Shown here piece by piece: positions 25,090 to 37,900 of a stretch of 64,000 nt of DNA (within the stretch, counting starts at the first letter, position 1; the number at the start of each line of letters is the position of its first letter). Origin of the DNA: Intoshia linei (Eukaryota > Orthonectida > Rhopaluridae). Both the position numbers and the translations under genes were made by a program. The stretch is from NCBI GenBank assembly GCA_001642005.1, contig LWCA01000046.1, forward strand, positions 1 through 64,000. The letters are read 5' to 3'. Below the pieces are notes generated by a model. That model saw only the letters and a program-made list of their open reading frames with translations. It did no database searches and was not told where the DNA came from.

Positions 25090-25470
25090 GTAGGAGTAAA
25101 AAATAACAAAAAGGGACCTGCAGCAATGCAGTGTCCCCGATTCGCATATGGTCAAATTGAATCTAACTTTGTCCTCTCGCTAGCTAAGCGTGTTTTACTG
25201 ATTTTATTTCTTTTTTCGTGTCTTGTAGTTTCTTGTAGTAGTGTACCACGTTCCATGTGTCGTTGTAATCGCGTCTTGTATTGTTTAATTGTGGACAGCA
25301 CACCACAGTATATGTGGAAATAATTGTTTATATACTATTAGATTTAATTAAAATATTAAATATAATTATCATAATATATTCACAAATTTACTAACTATTC
25401 ATGTTATAGTTATTTTAAAAAATAAAATTAAATTAATTGAAATGCGTCATTTGATTTCAAAAGATTATAA
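25090..25470. repeat. direct repeat copy 1 (~380 bp)
   Basis: Begins 'gtaggagtaaaaaataacaa', includes 'gggacctgcagcaatgcagt' and ends near 'aatgcgtcatttgatttcaa'. The same blocks in the same order recur at 26540-26870. Between the two copies sits the hAT remnant at 25760. Type unknown; an LTR-like or SINE-like origin is possible but unsupported. Confidence 0.65.
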
Positions 25471-25759
25471 ATTAATCTATCATTTAATTTATCAATTTTT
25501 AGCCATTAAATGTTTATTTTTTCAATTGATATGTTGTTTATGGCAATTTATTTAGTTAGCAATTAAATTATACAGTGTAAATGTAATTAAAGTACAAATG
25601 TAAAATTTATAACTTTCATTTACTAAAACTTAATAGCTCTTAAATTTCATCACATTCATTGATTATCGTGTCCGTTCAAATGATTATAGATCTACAGATC
25701 TATTTTTTTTATTATTAATTTTTAATTGTCCCTATAAGACTTGACTTGATCATCTAAGC

Positions 25760-26350
25760 CAGTGCTTCTCAATCCGTCTTCCGCGAAATTTAATTGGGGT
25801 TCCGTGAAATATAAATGCGATATTTTTCAATTTAAAGTTTTTCAAAATAAATAAATTTAAAAAATATAAATTAAAGTTTCTAAATTAATATAACCAAAAA
25901 TCACATTTTGATATGCTTTTTTAATTAAGATAAATACGATCAGTCAACTTGATTAAAATACTTTTTGTGTTTATTTTAAATTATCTTTTTTAAAATTTAA
26001 AAATAATTATTCTAAGCCAGTTTGTCTGATTTTATATAATTTAATTCTGCATTTTAATATATTCAGTACTTATTTTGATCAAAACAAGTCATAAAATAAA
26101 TTAATGTTATGTATATAGGAAAGATCCAAATAAGCTTACTTGTATTGACAGCAATTAAGCATACAAAACGGGCAAAGCTGCTGTCGGTAAAAGAACTTCG
26201 TGTATGTCTCTCAAAAACGCGTCCAAGAATTAAAAACCTCTGTTAAAAATATCAGGCCAAATTTGTCATTGAGAAGGAAAAATAAATTTCTTTATTAAAA
26301 AATTTGTTTTTAATATTAGAAGCGTAATTTTTAAATTAAAAATCAAATTG
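25760..26350. mobile_element. truncated copy of the 9284 hAT family
   Basis: Left end CAGTGCTTCTCAATCCGTCT, then 'gttccgtgaaatataaatgcg' as in 9284-10140. It later has 'tcattgagaaggaaaaataaat' and 'agaagcgtaatttttaaattaa', matching the right part. The right terminus is missing. The octamer atctaagc before it resembles the gtctaagg target of the other copy. Confidence 0.65.
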
Positions 26351-26539
26351 TTTAACTAATTAAATTCAGCGTCTAATTTAATATTTATAACGCATAATTT
26401 AATTAATTTACCATTATTTAAAAGAACTGTGGTCGTCTAATTTAATGCTTAAGCGTGTAATATAATTATTGTACCATCTAACTTAATATTCGAAACGTTT
26501 GAATCAATTTAATTCGTTAATTCGTTTTGTGAATGACCT

Positions 26540-26870
26540 AATAGTTGGAGTAAAAAACAACAAAAAGGGATAAGCCTTGCAGCGTCCTGCAACGCGTCCT
26601 GATTCAGTATGATCAAATTAGAATCTAACTAGTATCACGCCAGCTAAGCGGGGTTTTTTCAAGTACCGCGACTGCGTACTGTGTTTTTTTATTTTCTTTT
26701 TTTTCGTGTAGCGCGTACCACAACATAAATGCAAATAATTGTTTATATACTATTACATTTAACTAAAATAATAAATATAATTATAATATATTCACAAATT
26801 TACTAACAATGAATGTCATAATTATTTTAAGAAATAAAATTAATGCGTCATTTGATTTCAAAATTTAGTG
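26540..26870. repeat. direct repeat copy 2
   Basis: 'gttggagtaaaaaacaacaa', 'aattgtttatatactattac' and 'aatgcgtcatttgatttcaa' pair with the copy at 25090-25470 at clearly high but imperfect identity. Confidence 0.65.
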
Positions 26871-27840
26871 CTAAATAATTATAGAAATTGTAGCGATGCC
26901 ATCGGTAACCGACACTATCGCTAAGGAATATTATTGATTGATAATGTATTTATTTGGTGAACGAATTTGTAATATAAATTAAATTTTAATGGTTGAAATA
27001 TGTCTAAAATAAATTATTTTATTTTACAAAGCTTCGAAAAAACTACAGAAATAAGTAATAATTTAAATTTAAGTCTTAAGTTGTAAATAAAGTGCTAAAT
27101 GTCGAAATTAAATGACGCTTTAAAATTTAACTTAAATGGTGGCCTAATTTTAACATTTTTGTATAATTATAATTATCAAAAAACTAATTAGTTGTTATTA
27201 AATGAAAGTTAATTTTTACATTAAGTTTTAATGCCTTTGTGGAAATTTTTTAAAAAACAAAACTGCCAATTGTTTTAAACCGTTAAGAGGTGGGGAAAGT
27301 GTGGTCTTACTGACGATTTAGTGCGACCTTCTGAACAATTTGAATTATTTTGCATTTAAAATTATTCTATTTATTTTTAAAATATTAATTTTTGGTAAAA
27401 TAGGATTTTTCAAAAAAATATTGGTATAAAAGAGGTTTTTTTCATTAAGGATAAGTAAAATTTTGATTTTTTCTCTTAATATTTTCTAAATCTTATGAAA
27501 TATGTTAAAAATTTATAATTCACCCCAGCGACTCTCCAACTCGGACTACTTAATCAAAGCCCGAGTTGATATTTTTATATTTTTTGAAAAATTTACTTAC
27601 ACTTACGTTAAATTTATAAGAAGCGCACCCACAAGGGGTTTATGACATTTATCACTAAGTCATTTGTTTGTTGCACAATTATCATCAATTAAACAGACAT
27701 CATCAAAACTTTTATTATAAAGTTTTAAAACCCATAAAATAAAATTGAAATGAGCTTCTACACCAAAATTCATTTCTTCCATTAATGAAAAAACCCAATA
27801 AATTTTAAGCAGAAAATTTTTAATCGTCATTATAGATAAG

Positions 27841-27910
27841 TAGTTTTGGCTTTAGATTTAACACCAAATAATCTAAAATTGATAGTACGTATTTTTTCTG
27901 GTCACTTTAA
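27841..27910. repeat. single end of the mariner-type MITE family
   Basis: 'tagttttggctttagattta' and 'gatagtacgtattttttctg' match the right half of the MITE at 1792-1950. The opposite terminus was not found. Confidence 0.5.
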
Positions 27911-28333
27911 TTTAAGTTTTAATATATTCGACAATTAATTGTCATATTCAAATTAGTTAATTGGGTTTTATATATTTTAACAATTTAATTCAATAACAAT
28001 TAATTTTTTTGCAATTAATTTTTTCCAATTGAAACGTTATGGCAATATCGAAGAGAAAAATTAAGGAAAGAAGCTCTAGAAATATATTGAAGCTTAATGA
28101 AATGTTAATGAAAGAATAAATGTTAATAGCTCAAGAAACTACCCAAAATTTTGCTTTATGTATGTTAAAACGTTCTAAAGGTGTTTTTAGGGAAAATGAA
28201 GACAACACAAAATAATTAAATCTTTAAATAAGAATTTTAAAGTTTTAATTAAGAAATATATGTTACAAATGGTAAATAAGAATTTAACAGTATATATAAG
28301 TTATATATTAACATATCTTTGTATGATCTTGAA

Positions 28334-28959
28334 TCATTTCGTCTCATTGGAACACATTTGATATAATTTTGGAATAACCACAAACACTATCGCCAAAAAT
28401 AATATTGCACTAACAACTGATGCTATAATGATTATGATTCGTAAGTCTAAAATTAAAATTAAATTGCATGACGTAAATACTATTATATTAAATAAAATTA
28501 TGTTTATGTGCCCAGTTTTCTCGGTTTAGACTTTATCTCATGTTTCTAACTCAGTCCAATTTACTGTGTTACTTACTTAAATATTCGGTTCCTCTAAATG
28601 TCACATCTCTGTTTATAAACAATAATATTCAATATTATAAATTACATGATTTATATTGATCACTCATGATGGACACATCGATACTATCACAATAAATTCC
28701 AGTATATGGGGAAGTACAGATGCATTTCGGTGATTCAATTACTGTTTTATCACAAATTCCGCTATTTTTACAATATTGAGTATCACACAAATCTAAAGAA
28801 AGATATATTTTCAATAAACCAAATAACAACGTTGACATCCAGAAATTTTTTTGGTCCAACCTGCTCGACATTTACAAGTAAATCCAGTTTTTGTATCGAC
28901 ACAAATATTACCATCTTCAAAAGATCCACAATTGTGGTTTTTATTAGTGCATTGGTTAG
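28334..28959 (-). other. two EGF modules, transmembrane helix and short tail (exons 42-44)
   Basis: Exon 42 EGF ends GWTKKISGC. Exon 43 encodes DLCDTQYCKNSGIC..CTSPYTGIYC. Exon 44 encodes a ~22-residue hydrophobic helix (RIIIIIASVVSAILFLAIVF onward), then VIPKLYQMCSNETK and TGA. The cytoplasmic tail is only about 12 residues, with no signalling domain. Confidence 0.75.
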
Positions 28960-31900
28960 CTAATAAAATGTGATTAAATTAAAATATCCAAGATGTGTAT
29001 GTGTATTAATTACAAAAACAATCCATTTTTGATATTGATCCTACATCAGCTGTTGTAAAGGTTTCCGGACAAGAAATACAAATTTCATTATGTACAGTAT
29101 CGTTTGTTGAAAATGTACCGATAGGACACATTTCGCATACATTATCTCTGGTTATAAATTGGCCAGCCTTACAATCAGCTAAATATTACAATTAGAAATA
29201 GATTCGATTTGAATTACAACAATTATAAAACAATTACCTATATTACAATTCTTGATAGATACAGAACTTAAATCCAAAGTAGTATAATTTAATGGACAAT
29301 TTTTACATTCTTTGTGAATTGTATGATTTCTATATGTTCCTTTTTTGCATGGTTGACATGTTAAAGCATCTACAATCTGTTCATATCCAGATTCACAATA
29401 ATCTAAAATAAAAATTTAAATAGTAATAAACGTTGACTAGTATAAAAAGTTAAGTTAGTTTATTATGTGTATAATCATTGGTTGTGGTCATTTATAAGCG
29501 TTTGATAGATAAGAAACGAAAGATAAATTGTTATGAAATATGAGACAATTCTTTAACGAATTATCAATTTTTGTGAAATGTCAATAATAGAAGTGGGCGT
29601 GGTCAATAATGTCTACAAACCAAACAAAAATATGTTATTATTTTAACTACAATTTTTAACTAAAATAACAATATTTAATCTGCAAAAGTTAAAATTCAAT
29701 ATATACTTACAAATACAATCTGATTTGACCGTCATTCCAGTTTTAATTGTAGTGTAATTTTTAGGACAGTCGATGCAACTCGATTGTCCAATGTTTGGTT
29801 GATATGTTCCTCTTTCACATTCGATGCAATCACTCAATATTCTTTTAAAACCTTTATTGCAATTGACTAAATTAATATATATATATAAAATTAAAAATTA
29901 AAACTAAAATATAGCAGAATAAATAGGGAACTCATAAATAAATATTTACAAATGTACAGTCCAAATTTATAATCTTAAATATACAATACATTTTACTTTC
30001 TACATTGTAATACTTGTTAATTGCAATTTATATTATAATATAAATAATTATATAAATTGTATAATTATACATGTAAATATATTACTTATGTCGCAGTCAA
30101 GTTCCAATGATGCTGTTGTTGTCGATGTGGTTAATCCATTTTTACATTTATTGCACTTCAGAGGATCATCAGTAATGGATCTATAATATCCGATACCACA
30201 ATTTTTGCAAATGTCAAATTTTTTGTCGTAATATGTTCCTTGATTGCATAATTCTAGTAAAAAATTAATTGAAAAAACGTACAAAATTAAAATAAATGTA
30301 AAGTGGACATTATGTCAGTTTCGAACCTACTGTACTTTATGTCCCTCTTCGGGGAGTGGTTTGGACTGATGTAAATTTTTGTAAGATGGAAGACATATCT
30401 ATGATTGCGAAAATTATTTTTGGCTTAAAATTTTTTCTAAATAAACTAAAATTTAATCGAACATGATTATATCGAGATATCACTGTAATACTAAATCTAT
30501 ATCTCCGATATTCAATATCTAAATCACTGCAATAACCATACTGTATATTATGTTTTTATTTATTGTTATAATATATTTAATAAATAACCATAATTACATA
30601 TGCATAGTTATTAGCCATTTTTATTAGTTTTATATTTCTAGGCCAAAATAAAATTTTGTCACTGTGATTTCAAATTTAATTTAAATTTAAATTTACTGTA
30701 TTTAAAATTCAGATCCAACAAAGTTCCGGTTTATTTTATTTTTTTAACTTAAAATTTGATTTTTTCTTGAACTTATAATTAATATCAAACATTTATATTG
30801 TAAAAGAAGTATTTTATTTTTTGTACAAGATATTAATCTATAAATACACACCTACTATATTGCAATACCTTACTTTAATGGCTATTGAACGATTTCATTA
30901 AATATCGAAAAGCGACATAAAACAATAAAAATTAAAACATACCTATTGTGCAATCATCGATCATAGTAGACGCAATAAATTCAGTTATTTTATTGTTTGG
31001 GCATTTGATGCAATTGGAGGTATCACTGAGATATTTATAATAGCCAATTTTACAAGGAATACATTTCGCGTCCATATATTCATGACCAGAGAAACAATTG
31101 CGTATGCTACAGTTTTCTAGAGACGTGGATCCAGTTTTCTCTGTCAAAAGTTGATCGGGACATTCAAGACATTTAGATAATGTTTCATCTTTGTAAAACC
31201 CAATCTTACAAGGTACGCAAACATTTTCAACATCTTCGAAACCATTCAAACACAAATGTATATTGCAATATTTTGATTGAACTGTTCCAGTGTACTGAGT
31301 AGTATAATTAGTTGGACAAGGTAAACATGTTGAATTTGGTAATTCATTATTTTTGAATGTACCAATAGGACATGAAACGCATTTTTCATTTTCTACTTGA
31401 TATCCCAAAGGACAAATCTTAATATTACATTCATCTTTACTAATAGATGCTATATTATTAGTTGTCGTAAACGAGGGACATTTGACACAGTATGTATTAG
31501 GCAAATTTGATTCTTTATAATATCCCATCTCACAGAAAACACATAAACCGTTAATTTCTTGATAACCAGCTTCGCACATAAACACATTGCATTGACCTAT
31601 TTTTTTAGAACCTGTAGTTGGTGTAAGGAAGCTTGACGGACAAATTTGACACGTTCTTGAAGGAATTTTATTATTTTTGTAATAACCAATTTTACAGGGA
31701 GAGCACATATTATTAGTTTCTTCATACCCCTCATCGCATACGAGTAATTTACAGTCTTTTATAGACGTAGACCCCGTACCAAGTGTTATAAATGTGGATG
31801 TACATCGGGTACAGCCTTCCAAATAATTTTCATTATCCTTGTAATAACCGATTTTACAGGGAAAGCACGTGCTGTTATACCCTTCAAATCCTACGGGACA

Positions 31901-34900
31901 TTTATGAATAATACAATCTGTAATAGATGTACTTGCTACCGAAACTGTTACAAATGTTGCTGGACAGATTGTGCAGATTTCACCAGGATTATTATTATCT
32001 TTATATTCTCCTACTTTACAAGGTTGACATTTATTATTTACACTTTCATAACCAGCTTCACAAATTTGAACTGTACAGTCTAAATTGGAAGTAGATGCTG
32101 TATATTTTGTAACAAATGTGGTTTTGCATTTAATACATTTCTTTAGTGATAATTCATCTGACTTGTAAAATCCAATTTTACATGGAACACAATTACCGCT
32201 AATTTCTTCGAATCCCTTAAAACAAAGTTTTTCGCTACATTCATATTCAAATTTTGATCCCAAATGCAATGTTGTAAAAGTAGCCATGCATTGTTTACAC
32301 TTCGTAAAAGGAGATGTATCCATCTTAAAATAACCCAATTGACAAGCTTTACAAACGTTATTTAAATTTTCGAAACCTACCGGACAAACTACGACATTGC
32401 AGTCATTAGCTGATTTAGCTCCTTTTATAACAGTTAAATATCCTTTTGGGCATTTTTTACAATTCTTGTAGGGTTTGACAGTATCGCTATAAAATCCAAT
32501 ATCACAAATTTCACAATTTCTATTAATTACTTCCCGACCTAAAGGACAAACGAGAACATTACAATCTAAAATGGCTGTAGAACCAACATTGCGAGTAATC
32601 GTTGTGGATGGGCATGCGGTACATTCTATGTTTTCATCAACAATTTTGTAAAATCCATGTTTACATGGGTGACATTCATAATTGATGGGTTCATATCCTT
32701 TTGAACAAATGTGAACATTGCAATCGTCTATGAGAATTGTTCCGGTGCTTTTAGTTGTATGACGCAATGGACAAGGCTTACACCCTCGTGGTGAGTTTTC
32801 TTCTTTGTAAAAACCAATTTTACAAGGGACACATACTTCCTTGAAGGCTTCAAAACCTTTTTGACACACTAGAACAGTACAATCCGTTTCTTTTTTAGAC
32901 CCAATAAATATAGTGGAATAAAATGACGGACAACTAATACACTGACTTTTGGGTATGTCATTATTTTTATAATAACCTAATGGACATGGTTCACACTTTC
33001 TATCGACTTCTTGTTGTCCGATTGGACATTGCAAAATGGAACAGTCTTCAATTGATATTGAACCTGTATTCAGTGTCAGAAAATTGGTTGGACATGGACT
33101 ACATTGAGCGTTAGATGTATCTGTTGGGTTGTAATGAGCAATGGCACACATCTTACAAGTATTTTCAATTTTTTCATAACCCTTTTTACACATGAGCACA
33201 TTGCAATCATCTTTAGAAATGGAACTAGTCGATTGTGTAATATAACCATCTGGACAAAGTATACAAACACTGTTAACATCATCTTTAGACTTATAGTAAC
33301 CAACATCACATGGAATGCATTTATTGAATTTGGATTCACTTCCAATGGGACATTTTAAAATGTTACAGTCTAATTTTAGCTTAGTTCCCGTTGTGGCGGT
33401 AATATATGGGACCGGACATGCGGTGCATTTGCCCTTAGGAGTAGAATCGGGTTTATAGGTTCCAATAGGACAAAATATACAAGATTCCACGTTTAAATCG
33501 TTTTGATACTGTCCAGAATCGCAATAAAACAAACAATCTTTCACTTCAGTAGATGCGTCATTAATGGTTGATCTTTGGGAAGAGCATTTTTTGCACACAT
33601 TTTGCCATTTGATGTCTTGATATTCGCCAATTGGACACTTTTTGCAAATATTGCTAGTTTTATCTCCATAATAACCAATTTCACACGCAGCTACAGTACA
33701 CTGGGAAGAAGTTTTTGATGCAGTCATAGTAGTAATATACCCGGGAGGACACATAACGCAGTTAAATTCTTTACCTTTGGTCCTATACTTTCCAATTGGA
33801 CAATCTTTACACCCATTCAAAGTATCTTCCTGGCCATCAGGACATACAATAAAACAATCGCTTATAGAGTTAGATCCAGTGAATTGAGTTGTTTTATCAG
33901 CATCACAAAGTTTACAAAGTAGTTGACCACTCTGGTCTTGGTATTTACCAATTTCGCATTCTTCACACGTAGGAAAATTCAACTTTAGTGTATGATACGT
34001 ACCGATCTTGCACTTTTCCACACACTTTGTCTCAAATTCCGATCCAATTCTCAAAGTAGTCGTGTTTGTTGGACAAGATTTACAGTCTGATTGTTTAGTC
34101 AAGTCTTGAAAAGTACCGATAGGACAAGATAAACATTTCTTATTTTTATAGAATGTACCTGCCGGACATTCCACACAGTAACTTCCTATTGAAGCCATTC
34201 CCATGAGGCATAATGTAGTCGATTTTAATATAATATCTGTTGGTATCCCATTGACTATTAATTTACTTATATCTCCAACATTATCATCAACCAGATAGCT
34301 TTTTATCAAATTTATTATATTTTCATTATAAGCACCTTGGTATACCGTTTCAGTTAATCTATTCAATACGAGTTGGATCAAAGCAGAATCAGCTTGTTCA
34401 ATTTGCCGTTTTTTACGTTTTAATTTTGGAACTGCAACATTCAATAAACTATCCAAATAAGATTTAGTAAAACAAGACATAGTATATTCAAAATTGCTTT
34501 TTTCATTGCAGCAATCTCCATCCTCACACAATCCATTTTTACTTCCGAGCTGTTGTCCCCATTGAGAACTGAGTATGTTAAATTTTTCACAGAAATGAAT
34601 CTTTATTTTTGATATATGTTTTAAATTATTACATGCTGCAATTTTGTCATATCTAATTTGAATCTTTGCAGAAATTGAGGGTATCTTTATAACTAAATAT
34701 TTTAATTTCAATTTACTATTTATTACTTAATCCATAAAAAATAAATATAAAAACCTTGACATTTTGGATATTCAAAATTGGATTTGGACAATTGTTGATT
34801 AAATGATCCTAATGGACCACACGTATATAAATTTGGATGTGGTTCCACAAATATTCCATTATTTGGACATTTCGGTTTACATTGTCTGAATGGATATAAC

Positions 34901-37900
34901 TCATCGGAACAGGTTTGGAATCCCGATTTATCAAATATGCTGAATGAAGGTTTGACGCACGATTGCTCTAAAATTATAATTTTTTAAAAAATTTTTTTGT
35001 AATTCTTTTACCCTGAATATTGTAATGAAATTGGCATGTGGCGACATTTTTAGCAGAATCATATGAAACATAGACGATATGATATTGCCCAATATTCATA
35101 TATGCACCGAGTGGATAATTTGACGTCATAGTACTTGAACCGCCTTCAACGATCGGTAATTTCCAATTGCTAATTATTCGTCTATTATCAATAGTTAAAT
35201 AACTGTTTGGAGGACAAAATGTGAATACAGGTGGAATTTTGTCTAATTATAAAAATAAAAAATTAAAATTATCAAACTCAAAATTAACGTTAAAATACCT
35301 GGTATCAGAATTTTACAGTCTACTCCTTGAAATCCCTTCGGACAGGTGATTGTAATTGTTTTTTTATTGGCATTGCTAGGTCTAATTACAGAAACACCGC
35401 TAATAATAGCATAACGACCCCAATTTAAAAGTAGGTTGCTAGTAATTTTGAATATCGGACCGACAGATAGATTATCAATATCTGCGTGTGATAACTGCAC
35501 AGACCAAACATTTACCTGGCTTATGCTACCAATTATCTTTGTATTTTTCACATAATTTTTCAATTTTGTGTCATATGAAGCTCCTAATACCATAAAGCCG
35601 CTAAATACATATATTAATTAAAAATAATACAGAGTACATTAGGTGTTTAACGGTATTAAACTAAACGGGGAAAGCCTGATTAGTGTAAAAAATATTTAAG
35701 TACAAACCACCAAAGGGTCCAGGGATCTCAATCGGGAAAAACTACTCTAATATGTAAAGACTAATTAGTGCGACCATACATATATTAAATATTATATAAT
35801 ATATTATAATATTACTATTTAAATAATCTAGCATCTCCCGCAAAATTTGGATATTTAAACATTATTGTAGATCCAACGCATATATTTAAACTTCCTCCAT
35901 TTTGATTTGTCCAACCAACAGTTAAATAATACCATGTATCCACAGAAAAAGTGTTTGATTCTGTAGTAAAACTTTTTTCGTTTTTATTTATAGATAAGGT
36001 TATCTTTTCTGATGTAATTTGTAGTGTTCTATACACATCATCGTTCCGGTACATAGATCTAAATTTTATATTTATATTTCAGACATAGATACTATTGACA
36101 TACAAGTAGAAAAATGCAATATAAATATATATAATGATATACATTGATAATTGATATGATCATTATAATGATTGTTTATCATTGAAGGGCCAAAAAGAGT
36201 TTCCAAGTTAAACGATGCCAAGTCTCTTATAATTTTAAAGATTGGCCGCTATTATCTAATAACATTTTTAAATAAAAATTTTGTAAAAATTGAAAGATAA
36301 TCCCGTTAAGAGTCAAACTTAACTATCCATTTATTTCAGGGGTCGGCAACCTTTTGCAAATAGTGGGTCACATTTTTATATGAAATTATTCTAATCTATC
36401 CCCGTTTTTAAAAATTGAAAATACACATGATAGATTTCAATTTTAGTTGAAGAGTAGCGGTTCCAGTATATTAAACAAAATAAAGTCCAGGTTGATTTAA
36501 AAATTCAGTATTAAAATGATTATAATGATCTAATTACAGTAGAAATTGATTAAAACGATGTTTATAAGTTGAAAAATAAATAATTTACATATTTACTCAA
36601 AGGCCCACCAAAATTATTATGTGGTCCACTGGTTGCCGATGCAATCCATTTAATTAAATTTATCCTATAATATAAATCTACATTTAACCCTGTAAACGAC
36701 GACAGGAAAAAATTGCGTCATAATTCGTGTTTTAAACTTCGACAACAGTTTTTAAAATAAATGGTTACTGAGACAGACTCTATCGTAATTGTAATTAATA
36801 TTATACTACATAAATTCATACTTGATTGAGTACAATTCTAGAAGAACTCCTTTTAATTTAGACAGTTTAAACCAAAATCCGACTGTAAGACTTGAACTGT
36901 CTAAAACAAAATAATCTTGAGATTTAACTCCATCATGTCGTTCGTTCGTTTCAAATTGTAGATCAAAATCAGAATTTGTGACTAAATAAAGTAAACTTAC
37001 TACTATAATTATAATAATTATTATTGTTATTGTTTTATACATTTGTGTAATACACAATGTGTATACGAGATGAAAGTCTCACGGCAGCGTAAAACTTCCT
37101 GATTTTTCCGATAACTTTCTTTTGATTCATAAGTAAATTTTATTATTATGTAAGAGTTGAATTGTTATCCCCTTGAAGTTTTTAAGCCAAAATAAAAACA
37201 TTTTTTCTGAAAATAAATGTTCAATAATATTTATTTTTTTCTCGCGGAACTACATTTGGAAACCTTGCTTTTAACATGAAATTTTGATTGTAAGATTATT
37301 TCATTATTTTAAAGTACAGTATCCTGTATCTAATTTGACACTGGTTTGGATCAGTAATAGCCCCTATATAATGAGATTTATACATAATATGGGATTCTGG
37401 TGACAAAAATATCGTAATATAAAATGGCAATATTGACTACATATATTGTATATGTAGATTAAGAAAAATTTCATAAGTTGATATAATATATCAAATATAC
37501 CGATTTTGCAATCATTTCCTTCAAACCCAGGAGGACAGAGTGTAAAATATTGATGAATACCATCTATGCATAATAATGGGGGTTGTACAGTTATATCTTT
37601 ACAATCGTCTTTACTAGTTTGGCACAAATCTCCTTCGTAGTCTAAATAATTATGAATTACTACTACATTATATCACTATATATGTATATCTTTAAATAAT
37701 GTTTATGTAATTGTACAATGTGCATTAGGGTGTCACATTTTGAGAAAAATATACAATTTTCTTAATGCTAATAATAATATTAATTTTATTAATTAATAAA
37801 TAATAATGATTTTAATTATTTGATACAAATATAGCATACAAAATAATACATTTAATTTTATTTGGGTAAATATTTTATTTAAACCATCATAAAGAATAGT

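Larger units (their letters stand above)
24524..28333. other. 3.8-kb intergenic region, repeats only
   Basis: Lies between the THOC2 start and the stop of the large minus-strand gene. It contains a direct repeat pair (25090/26540), a truncated hAT copy (25760) and a single mariner-type MITE end (27841-27910). The rest is AT-rich sequence with no exon I can support. The THOC2 promoter must lie at its left end, but no specific site is recognisable. Confidence 0.6.

Noticed and set aside
28035-28220. Two tiny plus-strand open frames (MAISKRKIKERSS.., MLIAQETTQNF..)
   Set aside because: Only 26-31 codons each, no splice context or family similarity; could be a transposase relic but unsupported.
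33104-33358. Plus-strand 84-codon open frame
   Set aside because: Antisense shadow of the GCC2 repeat exon; its Cys/Trp content simply mirrors the coding strand.
29014-34692. Regular repeat array considered as a CRISPR or satellite
   Set aside because: Repeats are about 150-bp coding units with protein-level rather than DNA-level conservation, in a eukaryotic gene.
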